From positions 1 through 14,144 of the forward strand of contig JACDAY010000335.1 of the NCBI GenBank assembly GCA_013695195.1: DNA of 14,144 nucleotides, in the 5' to 3' direction. The translations under genes were made by a program, and so were the position numbers. The stretch comes from Blastocatellia bacterium (GTDB lineage Bacteria; Acidobacteriota; Blastocatellia; Pyrinomonadales; Pyrinomonadaceae). Shown one piece after another: positions 5,943 to 12,921 of this stretch (position 1 is the stretch's first letter; each line of letters begins with the position of its first letter). The notes under the pieces are model-generated. The model was not told the origin of the DNA. It did not search any database and saw only the letters and a list, made by a program, of their open reading frames with translations.

Positions 5943-7406
5943 CTACGGCAAATCCACTTTTGGATTTGGCGGATCGGTTTTATCATACGTATATTCTACC
6001 TCAAGCACATTTTCCTCAAAATCCTGCTGATGCCCGTGAACATTTGCTTCAGGTAAAAGTGTTCGCACTTCGAAGATCGAAATGACCGGCAAAAATCTGA
6101 CAAACAGGAACACAAGCGAAAAGAACATGCCGAGCGTACCGACAAACAACGAAATATCCCAAAAAGTGGGTGAATACATCGCCCACGATGAAGGCAGAAA
6201 ATCCCGATTTAAACTCGTAACGACGATCACAAAACGCTCCAGCCACATTCCCAGGCTGACAATCAGCGAGATGATAAACAGCCAGAACGGGCTTTCGCGA
6301 AAACGCTTGAACCAGAGAAATTGTATCGATACTCCGTTGCAAAAGATCAGGAACCAGTAGAACATCCAATACGGGCCGTTCCATATCCGGTTCTTTACCA
6401 TGAACCATTCGTATTCACTGGCGCTGTACCAGCCGAAATAGGCTTCCATCGCGTAGCCGTACACCACGATCAAACCGGTCGCCAGCATTATTTTACCCAT
6501 GTAAATAAGGTGCGTATCGGTGATGAAATCCTTCATGTTGTACCAGGCGCGAAGCGGGATACAGAGAATCAGCACCATCGCAAACCCGGCAAATATTGCC
6601 CCGGCTACGAAATACGGCGGGAAAATGGTGGCGTGCCAGCCCGGAATCTGCGACACGGCGAAGTCCAAACTAACGATCGAGTGAACCGAAAGCACCAGCG
6701 GCGTCGAAATCCCGGCCAAAATGAGATACGCGATCTCATACCTGTGCCAATGACGGGCAGAGCCGCGCCAGCCCCAGGAAAGAATGGCGTAGATAAACTT
6801 AAAATACTTGTTCTTTGCACGGTCGCGCAATGTTGCGAGATCTGGAATCAAACCTACATACCAAAACAAAAGCGAGATCGTCGCATAAGTCGAAACCGCA
6901 AAAACATCCCAAATCAGAGGCGACCGGAACTGCGGCCATATGCCCATTGTATTCGGGTAAGGAAAAAGCCAATATGCAGCCAGCCACGGACGCCCTGTGT
7001 GGAGCACCGGAAATATAGCTGCGCAGGCCACGGCAAAGAGCGTCATCGCCTCAGCAAAACGGTTGATCGATGTCCGCCATTTTTGATTTAAAAGTAAAAG
7101 AATCGCCGAGATCAATGTTCCGGCATGGCCGATACCGATCCACCAGACAAAATTTATGATCGGAAACGCCCATCCGACCGGTTGATTTGTTCCAAAAATC
7201 CCAATTCCCTTCACGAGAAGATAAGAGGACGAGATAAGAAGCAGTTGGGCAACCATAAACGCGATCCCAAAACCGATGAACCAAAAGAAAGGCGTCTTTT
7301 TCTTCAGAGCCAAGTCACCGATCTTGTCGGAAACAGTGCCGAACGAATGATCGCCCTCCACCATCGGCGGATAAACCCGGTCTTGTATCTCTTTTAGGTC
7401 CTGCAT
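5943..7406 (-). CDS. actC: Alternative complex III quinol-site membrane subunit ActC
   Basis: ActC is the NrfD/PsrC-like membrane subunit of ACIII where menaquinol is oxidised near the Fe-S arm of ActB. The 487 residues give ten helices, at about 40-64, 79-106, 118-136, 165-187, 224-246, 262-286, 303-325, 345-366, 373-397 and 414-438. H136 in FPVLHTGRPW and D167 in SPLIWDVFAV lie where the His/Asp pair proposed for quinol binding is found in ACIII structures. WWIGIGHAGTLISAILL (88-104) and WLERFVIVVTSLNRDFLPSSW (388-408) are typical family blocks. The cytoplasmic N-terminus (MQDLKEIQDRVYPPMVEGD) is also typical. The ATG at 7406 has AGGA 5 nt upstream. Length and motifs are normal; nothing is missing. 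Confidence 0.96.
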   Translation of the reverse strand: MQDLKEIQDRVYPPMVEGDHSFGTVSDKIGDLALKKKTPFFWFIGFGIAFMVAQLLLISSSYLLVKGIGIFGTNQPVGWAFPIINFVWWIGIGHAGTLISAILLLLNQKWRTSINRFAEAMTLFAVACAAIFPVLHTGRPWLAAYWLFPYPNTMGIWPQFRSPLIWDVFAVSTYATISLLFWYVGLIPDLATLRDRAKNKYFKFIYAILSWGWRGSARHWHRYEIAYLILAGISTPLVLSVHSIVSLDFAVSQIPGWHATIFPPYFVAGAIFAGFAMVLILCIPLRAWYNMKDFITDTHLIYMGKIMLATGLIVVYGYAMEAYFGWYSASEYEWFMVKNRIWNGPYWMFYWFLIFCNGVSIQFLWFKRFRESPFWLFIISLIVSLGMWLERFVIVVTSLNRDFLPSSWAMYSPTFWDISLFVGTLGMFFSLVFLFVRFLPVISIFEVRTLLPEANVHGHQQDFEENVLEVEYTYDKTDPPNPKVDLP

Positions 7407-7414
7407 ATCGTCCT

Positions 7415-7480
7415 GAGTTCCGAGTTCGGAGTTCGGAGTTTCGAGTTTCGAGTAAAAGGTTTACTTGGAACTCGGAACTG
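7415..7480. repeat. Heptad-repeat element between actB and actC
   Basis: Six units beginning GAGT in perfect 7-bp register from 7415 to 7456 (GAGTTCC, GAGTTCG twice, GAGTTTC twice, GAGTAAA). They are followed by a complementary arm. The 12-nt AGTTCCGAGTTC at 7416-7427 pairs exactly with 7468-7479, with a 40-nt loop. It fills the 76-bp gap between the actB stop and the actC start, and its left edge touches the actC Shine-Dalgarno (AGGA, about 7411-7414). Confidence 0.88.
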
Positions 7481-7482
7481 TT

Positions 7483-10400
7483 TTAATGGCCTTCGCCGCC
7501 GGTTTCCGTTTCGCTGCCGTGAGCCGCCTCCGCGCCGTGAGCCTTTGGAACTTTCAGCGGCTTATAATCAGGCATTTCTCTATTCTGATTTTTCAATCCA
7601 GCCAGATATGTCGTTCGCGGCTGGGTATTCAGCTCGTTGAGAAGATTATAGTCACGCTCATCCTTTTTGCTTGCCGCGACCTTGCTCGCGGGATCGTTCA
7701 AATCGCCGAAAATAATCGCATTCGTCGGGCAAACCGATTGGCAGGCGGTTACGACCTCGCCGTCGCGGATGTCGCGGCCGTCCTTTTCAGCTTCTATGCG
7801 GGCGGCAGAAATACGCTGTGTGCAGTACGTACACTTTTCCATCACGCCGCGGCTGCGAACCGAAACTTCCGGGTTACGCATCAATTTATACTGAGGCGTG
7901 TCCCAATCCTGATATAAGAGAAAATTAAATCGTCTCACCTTATAAGGGCAGTTGTTCGAGCAATACCGCGTGCCGACGCAGCGGTTATAAACCATGTCGT
8001 TCAAGCCTTCAGCGCTGTGAACGGTCGCCGTTACAGGGCAAACGACTTCGCACGGCGCCAGTTCGCACTGCTGGCACAGGACGGGCTGGAAATGCGGGCC
8101 TTCGGGATTATTTAAATCATCACCGCCGTAATATGTATCGATTCGCATCCAATGCATTTCACGGCTCCGCTCGACCTGTTCCTTGCCTACAACCGGAATG
8201 TTGTTTTCCGCCTGGCAGGCAATAACACAGGCGTTGCAACCGACACAGGAATTCAGATCGACCGTCATTCCCCATTTGTTGCCGTTGTATTCATAACGCG
8301 GATACATAGACTTAGGGTACATGTCTTCCTGCTCCGCCATCTTGGGATTTTTTTGAAAAACATCCGCTTCAAAAACACGAAGAAGATCGCGGCCTTCCAT
8401 ATTGAAATGGATCTGAGTCGAAACAATATTTGCTTTAATTCCAGTCGCAGTGATATTTCCCGTTCCGAAGCTCATCGCATCCGATCGCATTACGTCAAAG
8501 GCGTTGTAACCCAAATCCGTTCCGACCTTTCCCGCCCGCGTTCGGCCGTAGCCCATGAAAATAGTTATGACGTCATCGGGCTGTCCGGGCGATATCCAAA
8601 CCGGAACCGGTTTTTGAATATCCGCCCCGAGATATGTCAGCGTTACGGCATCTGCCGACATATTATTGCCCCTGGTATTTATAAATGACGTGCCGCGCTC
8701 ACCGCCCGAGATTTCCTTCGGGTCGTTTCCGACGTTAAGCTTCAGCCGCTCCGCCGTGTACGGGCTGATAAGTGCAATGTTTTCCCAGGTAACTTTTGTA
8801 AGCGGTTTCGGCAGCTCCTGGAGCCAGCCATTATTCGCAAATCGACCGTCGTAAACACACGGATCAGGCAAAATAACGATCTCGATCTTGCCTCCGGCAG
8901 CCGTCGTCCGATTTACCTCGGGCTGCGACAAAAAGCCCGCATTAGCCGAAAGTGACCTGGTCGGCAAAGACGTACCCGAAATTACGCCGTCATGGAGAGC
9001 CTTTCGCCAAAGGTCTTCAAACGTTCTTGCCGCGCCGCCTGTTTGAGCCGGAGCCGGACCGGTCGGTGGCGCGCCGCCTGCCGCAGTCGTCCGGGCCGCC
9101 GGCGTTGAAACAGCCGAGTTTGCCGCGACGTTAGCGCCCGGCTGAGGCGATTGGGCAGCGCTTGAATTCGCGTTCGCTGCCGGAGGAGTCGGACTCGCCG
9201 CCGTAGGCGATGCTGCCGATATATTCTGTGATTGCCAAAAGGATTTTACAATGTCGAGATCGCTTTGTTCGTAATTTTCACGGAAGAAAAGCTGCACCAA
9301 TTCGTGTTGGCTTTTACCGCCATAGAGCGGCTCGATAAGCGGCTGAACAATAGATGCGGTTCCGTCATAGGCCCGCGTGTCGCTCCATGTTTCCAGATAA
9401 TGTTTCCCGGCAACGTGCCAGTGGCAAAGCTCGGCTGTTTCATCAACATAAAGTCCGAGATGAACACGAAGCGGGATTTTATCCATCCGCTCTCTGCTCA
9501 GCCGCAAATCGATCGGAGTGTTATAAACCGGGTTCCCGCCCAGAATCACAAGCATTCTGACACGCCCGCCATCAATGTCGGTTATAAGCTCTCGTAATTG
9601 TTCAACCTGCGTCTTCTCGGAAGGCGTTAGGGGATCAGAATACACGACAGTCTGCCCGACACTTCCGAGCGCGGCATTCATCGCCTGAGCAAGCGCATGG
9701 ACCGCAGGCGGCTGATTGTCACCTGCGACGACGAGTGTCCGGCCTCTGTGCTCGAGCAGATCCTTTGCCAGGGCAGCAATCCACTCAGCGTTTTCAGAGT
9801 AGGTGGAACTCGATCCCGCAACGCCGAGCGCGGCCGCGACGGCTTTTGCGATTTCAAACATCTGGCTGGGCTTAACAGCTAACCGGTGATCGGCTTTCGC
9901 CCCGGTGATAGTCATCGTCGTCTCGATAACATAAAGCCGGCTCATATCCTTTTTCTCTTCGGATAGAGCACGTGCCTTTGCTGCGTCATTTATATAGCGG
10001 ACATTAAAGCCCGAGAAAATATCGGCATCGAGGGAAAGAATTCTATCCGCCTGCTCAAATCTGTAAATCGTATTGGCGGGCGAGCCGAATGCGAGCCTTG
10101 CACCGGCAATCGCGTTGTCGTTATTTACCGGCTCATATTGATACCACCTGGCATTTGGAAGCTCGGAAGCGATCTGCGTGAACTGCGCCTGTAAAGTAGG
10201 CGAAATTACGGTTTCGGTCAAAAATCTTATTCCTGCGCCTCCGTCGGCACGATTTTCATCAACCGCGGAACGAAGTGCTGTGATGAAACGCTGCCACGTT
10301 GACGGGCTGCCGCGGTACAGGATTTCTTGAGACCGGTCGGGATCGTACATGTCAAGCAGCGACCCTTGCGCCAGAACATCCGTCGCTCCCAAGCTTCCCG

Positions 10401-10806
10401 GATGTGTCGGATTTCCCTCGATCTTAACCGGCCGGCCGTCGTATGATTTTGCCAAAAGCCCGGTTGCGATTCCGCCGAGCGACATTGCCGTCGCGAAAAA
10501 TAAAGGCTTGCCCGGAAGCATATCTTCGGGAGTGTTGACATACGGCACTATCTTTTCCGCCGGCTGAATGACGCAGCCGCTCAAGCCTGCAAAGGCGAGC
10601 GAAGCACCCATGAACTTTATAAAGTTGCGGCGGCTGAGACTGTCGTTCCATTCTTCCGCGTGAATCGGATACTCACGCTTTACGAACTCTTCGAATTCCG
10701 GAGCGTCGACGAATTCTTCAACACTTCGCCAGTAATCCTTTCCGTTCTCGGAAAGGATCCGCTCACGCATCAATGCAAAGTTTTGTTTACTTTCGGAGCT
10801 GGGCAT
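7483..10806 (-). CDS. actB: Alternative complex III Fe-S subunit ActB (molybdopterin-like + ferredoxin-like fusion)
   Basis: ActB is the large extracytoplasmic subunit carrying electrons from the quinol site to the haem subunits. The 1107 residues begin with a 57-residue lead, then a twin-arginine signal (SRRNFIKF, R59 R60) ending in LSGC78, a possible lipid attachment. Residues about 80-800 form the molybdopterin-oxidoreductase-like domain, which in ACIII holds no cofactor. The C-terminal domain has 15 cysteines in four groups: C854/857/860/864, C911/914/919/923, C943/949/953 and C992/995/1022/1026. This fits three [4Fe-4S] and one [3Fe-4S] cluster, as known for ACIII. Odd: an Ala/Ser/Pro/Thr-rich insertion at about 530-592 splits the first domain and looks disordered. 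No Shine-Dalgarno precedes ATG 10806; a second Met at 10770 has none either. Confidence 0.96.
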   Translation of the reverse strand: MPSSESKQNFALMRERILSENGKDYWRSVEEFVDAPEFEEFVKREYPIHAEEWNDSLSRRNFIKFMGASLAFAGLSGCVIQPAEKIVPYVNTPEDMLPGKPLFFATAMSLGGIATGLLAKSYDGRPVKIEGNPTHPGSLGATDVLAQGSLLDMYDPDRSQEILYRGSPSTWQRFITALRSAVDENRADGGAGIRFLTETVISPTLQAQFTQIASELPNARWYQYEPVNNDNAIAGARLAFGSPANTIYRFEQADRILSLDADIFSGFNVRYINDAAKARALSEEKKDMSRLYVIETTMTITGAKADHRLAVKPSQMFEIAKAVAAALGVAGSSSTYSENAEWIAALAKDLLEHRGRTLVVAGDNQPPAVHALAQAMNAALGSVGQTVVYSDPLTPSEKTQVEQLRELITDIDGGRVRMLVILGGNPVYNTPIDLRLSRERMDKIPLRVHLGLYVDETAELCHWHVAGKHYLETWSDTRAYDGTASIVQPLIEPLYGGKSQHELVQLFFRENYEQSDLDIVKSFWQSQNISAASPTAASPTPPAANANSSAAQSPQPGANVAANSAVSTPAARTTAAGGAPPTGPAPAQTGGAARTFEDLWRKALHDGVISGTSLPTRSLSANAGFLSQPEVNRTTAAGGKIEIVILPDPCVYDGRFANNGWLQELPKPLTKVTWENIALISPYTAERLKLNVGNDPKEISGGERGTSFINTRGNNMSADAVTLTYLGADIQKPVPVWISPGQPDDVITIFMGYGRTRAGKVGTDLGYNAFDVMRSDAMSFGTGNITATGIKANIVSTQIHFNMEGRDLLRVFEADVFQKNPKMAEQEDMYPKSMYPRYEYNGNKWGMTVDLNSCVGCNACVIACQAENNIPVVGKEQVERSREMHWMRIDTYYGGDDLNNPEGPHFQPVLCQQCELAPCEVVCPVTATVHSAEGLNDMVYNRCVGTRYCSNNCPYKVRRFNFLLYQDWDTPQYKLMRNPEVSVRSRGVMEKCTYCTQRISAARIEAEKDGRDIRDGEVVTACQSVCPTNAIIFGDLNDPASKVAASKKDERDYNLLNELNTQPRTTYLAGLKNQNREMPDYKPLKVPKAHGAEAAHGSETETGGEGH

Positions 10807-10821
10807 TATTTTTTATCGTGC

Positions 10822-10887
10822 CGCCGGCTTCCAGCCGGCGATTCATCAAGGGCTGGAAGCCCTCGGGACAGCCGCCAAGATGGCGGC
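10822..10887. repeat. Three GC-rich hairpins between actA and actB
   Basis: CGCCGGC at 10822-10828 pairs with GCCGGCG at 10834-10840 (5-nt loop). GGGCT at 10850-10854 pairs with AGCCC at 10858-10862. GCCGCC at 10871-10876 pairs with GGCGGC at 10882-10887 (5-nt loop). In addition, GGCTTCCAGCC (10826-10836) and GGCTGGAAGCC (10851-10861) are exact reverse complements, so an alternative 11-bp stem could form. No T-run follows on the minus strand, so these are not intrinsic terminators. The last hairpin ends 15 nt before the actB start codon. Confidence 0.82.
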
Positions 10888-10893
10888 GTTACA

Positions 10894-11553
10894 TTATCTA
10901 TGACATGTCGAACAACTCGTCAAAATCTCTGCCTGACGGATCTTATAATTATCGTATAAAACCTTACGTTCTTCGGCGTTCAGATCGCCGTCCTGCCACT
11001 GCATATTATAAATTTCAGTTTTTGGCCTTATAAATTTTTCAGGTTCGCGGTGGCAGGCGAGACACCATTCCATCTGCAGCGTATTCTCCTGATAAACAGC
11101 AGGCATGTTGTCGATTTGGCCATGACAAGTGGAACAACCAACGCCTTTTGCAACATGTATGCTGTGATTGAAATAGGCATACTCGGGCAGATCGTGCACA
11201 CGTTCCCATTCGATCGGCTTATTTTCCCTAAAGCTCTCGCGTACCGGTTCGAGATACGGGCTGTCCGCCCATATCTGACTGTGGCAATTCATGCAGGTTT
11301 GCGTAGAAGGCATTCCGGCGGATGCCGTCGTTTCTACTGTTGAGTGACAGTAACGACAGTCGATGCCGTCATCTCCTGCGTGGTGTTTGTGGCTGAACTG
11401 TACGGGCTGCTGCCTCTCAAGATATCGGCCTGTCAGATACGACGAGCGGGCGACTTGTGTATAAACGAAAAAAGCAGTTCCGGCCAGAATTGCGGCCATT
11501 ACCATCGATATCCTGGCGATGTTGTTTGCACTTTTGTGAAAAAATTGTGCCAT
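10894..11553 (-). CDS. actA: Alternative complex III pentahaem cytochrome c ActA
   Basis: ActA is the multihaem subunit that receives electrons from ActB and passes them towards ActE and the oxidase. The 219 residues contain one N-terminal TM anchor (about 14-33) and exactly five CXXCH motifs, at 66-70 (CRYCH), 87-91 (CMNCH), 140-144 (CSTCH), 164-168 (CLACH) and 214-218 (CSTCH). The expected extra histidines are present, in FSHKHHAGDDGIDC (53-66) and YAYFNHSIHV (125-134). The product ends one residue after the last haem motif, as in short ActA proteins. It is the first gene of the leftward operon, with 260 bp of non-coding DNA upstream. No strong Shine-Dalgarno is seen before ATG 11553; GGAAAAG lies about 10 nt away. 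Confidence 0.96.
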   Translation of the reverse strand: MAQFFHKSANNIARISMVMAAILAGTAFFVYTQVARSSYLTGRYLERQQPVQFSHKHHAGDDGIDCRYCHSTVETTASAGMPSTQTCMNCHSQIWADSPYLEPVRESFRENKPIEWERVHDLPEYAYFNHSIHVAKGVGCSTCHGQIDNMPAVYQENTLQMEWCLACHREPEKFIRPKTEIYNMQWQDGDLNAEERKVLYDNYKIRQAEILTSCSTCHR

Positions 11554-11660
11554 TTTCGAAGTCTTTTCCGCACTTATAGATGTGCAAAAAAATTAGAGTT
11601 CGCCGATTCTCAGATTTACACTCGAAACCTAAGCCTTAGCCATGCAAGCTGATTGTTGAA

Positions 11661-11764
11661 AATATATCTGCCGTAAAACTTTTTACAATTCTACTAAATC
11701 CACTAGAATCCGCAAATTGCACTTTAAAAAATAAATTTTATACAAAGTTTGTGCAACTTTTCAC
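11661..11764 (-). promoter_or_regulatory. Candidate promoters of the ACIII-oxidase operon
   Basis: Two sigma70-like matches occur on the minus strand in the AT-rich region upstream of actA. The nearer is TTGTAA (11683-11688), 16 bp, TATATT (11661-11666), giving a leader of about 100 nt. The farther is GTGAAA (11759-11764), 16 bp, TATAAA (11737-11742). Neither is strong alone. A perfect GTAAAA-CT-TTTTAC palindrome (11673-11686) lies in the spacer of the nearer one. The rest of the 11554-11813 gap shows no gene or repeat I can support. Confidence 0.35.
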
Positions 11765-11813
11765 TAAATTAGTTTGGCTGATAACACAAATTACTGATTA
11801 AGGATTTCGTAAT

Positions 11814-12737
11814 TCAGTTGTCGTTCGCCAGGAGTGCAGCTCCGATTGCGGCGGCATTTTCGCCGAGCTCGCCTGCGGCTATATCGGTATTTTCGAAAGA
11901 CGGCCCGAATGACAGTTCTTTTGCACGGCTTATAACCGAATCCAGAACAAGGTGCTTTGCCTGCATTATCTCGCCGCCGATCACGATTTTCTCAATGTTT
12001 AACAGATTTATAACACTGGCGATGGCGGTTCCGACATATTCACCGGTGCGTTCGAGCATCATCTGGGCAAAATCGTCTTCACTTTCTGCTGCGGTGACTA
12101 TGTCGGAAATTTTGATCCGCTGTTCGTCAAACCGGTTCAGAGATGAGGTGTTGTCCTGATGAAACCGGCTGCGCGTCCGGCGCACGATGTTAGCCGACGA
12201 TGCAACATCTTCGAGTCTCATTCCGTCGGAGTTTATCGGAACATATCCGAATTCGCCCGCGAATCCGGCCGATCCGCGCCAGATTTTTCCGTCGAAAATA
12301 AATGCTCCGCCGACGCCCGTTCCCAGCGTCGCATAAAACATATTTGTGCAGCCGCGTCCGGCGCCGAATTTAAATTCACCGTACCCCGCCGCATTCGCAT
12401 CATTTTCGATAAGAGTTTTGAGGCCCGTTTCATCCTGCAGTTCGCGGGTCAGATCAGTCTGTGAATGTTCGGGAATGTGAGTCGAAAAAGCAACTTTGTG
12501 GGTTTCCCGGTGAATAAGTCCCGGAACGGCGACGCCTATTTTCTCGAAATTGCCGAATCTGTTTTTTAGCTCGTTGATAAATCCTATAAGCTGCGGAATC
12601 GTCCGCTGGGCCGGGTCAAAAGCAGCCCTGTGCACGCCCGCTATCGCGCCCTTTACATCGATGCAGACAGCATTTAATGTCGAAAACGAAGCCTCGACGC
12701 CAACAAATTTTCCCGCCAGACCTTGAATTTCCGCCAT
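11814..12737 (-). CDS. ROK-family sugar kinase-like protein, atypical
   Basis: The fold is ROK (repressor, ORF, kinase), usually glucose or other hexose kinases or sugar-responsive repressors. The 307 residues have no N-terminal HTH domain, so it is not a standard ROK repressor. Family motifs: E111-N-D113-A-N at the catalytic-aspartate position, FKFGAGRG (122-129), and L138-G-T-G-V-G-G-A with the following FDGKIWRGSAGFAGEFGY. Missing or altered: the N-terminal phosphate loop DxGGT reads GVEASFS (13-19); the metal-site His of GExGH reads Y165; the CxCGxxGC zinc motif is absent altogether, where D171-GMRLEDVASS stands instead. Sugar kinase activity is therefore uncertain. A strong promoter and AAGG 8 nt upstream support the start at 12737. 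It is leftward like the act operon but separated from it by 260 bp. Confidence 0.85.
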   Translation of the reverse strand: MAEIQGLAGKFVGVEASFSTLNAVCIDVKGAIAGVHRAAFDPAQRTIPQLIGFINELKNRFGNFEKIGVAVPGLIHRETHKVAFSTHIPEHSQTDLTRELQDETGLKTLIENDANAAGYGEFKFGAGRGCTNMFYATLGTGVGGAFIFDGKIWRGSAGFAGEFGYVPINSDGMRLEDVASSANIVRRTRSRFHQDNTSSLNRFDEQRIKISDIVTAAESEDDFAQMMLERTGEYVGTAIASVINLLNIEKIVIGGEIMQAKHLVLDSVISRAKELSFGPSFENTDIAAGELGENAAAIGAALLANDN

Positions 12738-12779
12738 CTTTAATACCTTATTGTAAAAAATCTTCCGTAAACTAACGCG

Positions 12780-12808
12780 ATTTTAGACACTGGCTATTGA
12801 AGTGTCAA
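12780..12808 (-). promoter_or_regulatory. Sigma70-type promoter of the ROK gene with palindromic spacer
   Basis: On the minus strand a perfect TTGACA (12803-12808) is followed by 17 bp and TAAAAT (12780-12785, 5 of 6 matches). This predicts a leader of about 35 nt to the ATG at 12737. The stretch between the boxes is bounded by an exact inverted repeat, GACACT (12786-12791) and AGTGTC (12801-12806), separated by 9 bp. It overlaps the -35 box and abuts the -10 box, a good position for a repressor site. Confidence 0.7.
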
Positions 12809-12852
12809 ACGGCTTTTTTAAGATAATCTGCCCCAGGGAACTCTTGAATAGT

Positions 12853-12881
12853 TTGACTGGATTGCAGTTGAAAGCTACTCT
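12853..12881 (+). promoter_or_regulatory. Candidate promoter of the DedA gene
   Basis: TTGACT (12853-12858, 5 of 6) is followed by 17 bp and TACTCT (12876-12881, 3 of 6), upstream of the plus-strand gene. The -35 is good and the -10 poor. It is the only reasonable match in the 163-bp divergent gap. Confidence 0.35.
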
Positions 12882-12921
12882 TTGAAAAGTCTTTTAGGGT
12901 TTGGAGATCCCGTTGTTTTTT

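Noticed and set aside
6321..7091. A 256-codon open frame on the plus strand opposite actC
   Set aside because: It is exactly antisense to a clear ActC reading frame with ten helices, is rich in Arg/His/Pro with no domain, and has no ribosome site. It is a codon-bias shadow.
5221..7480. CRISPR array
   Set aside because: Units are 7 bp with no spacers of constant length and no cas genes are present; these are simple tandem heptads.
7483..10806. ActB as a formate dehydrogenase or polysulfide reductase catalytic subunit
   Set aside because: The molybdopterin-like domain is fused to the Fe-S domain and flanked by actA and actC-F, the hallmark of ACIII; no molybdenum ligand motif was recognised.
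10822..10887. Intrinsic terminator between actA and actB
   Set aside because: No U-tract follows any of the hairpins, and actB must be transcribed through this gap unless it has its own promoter, which I do not see.
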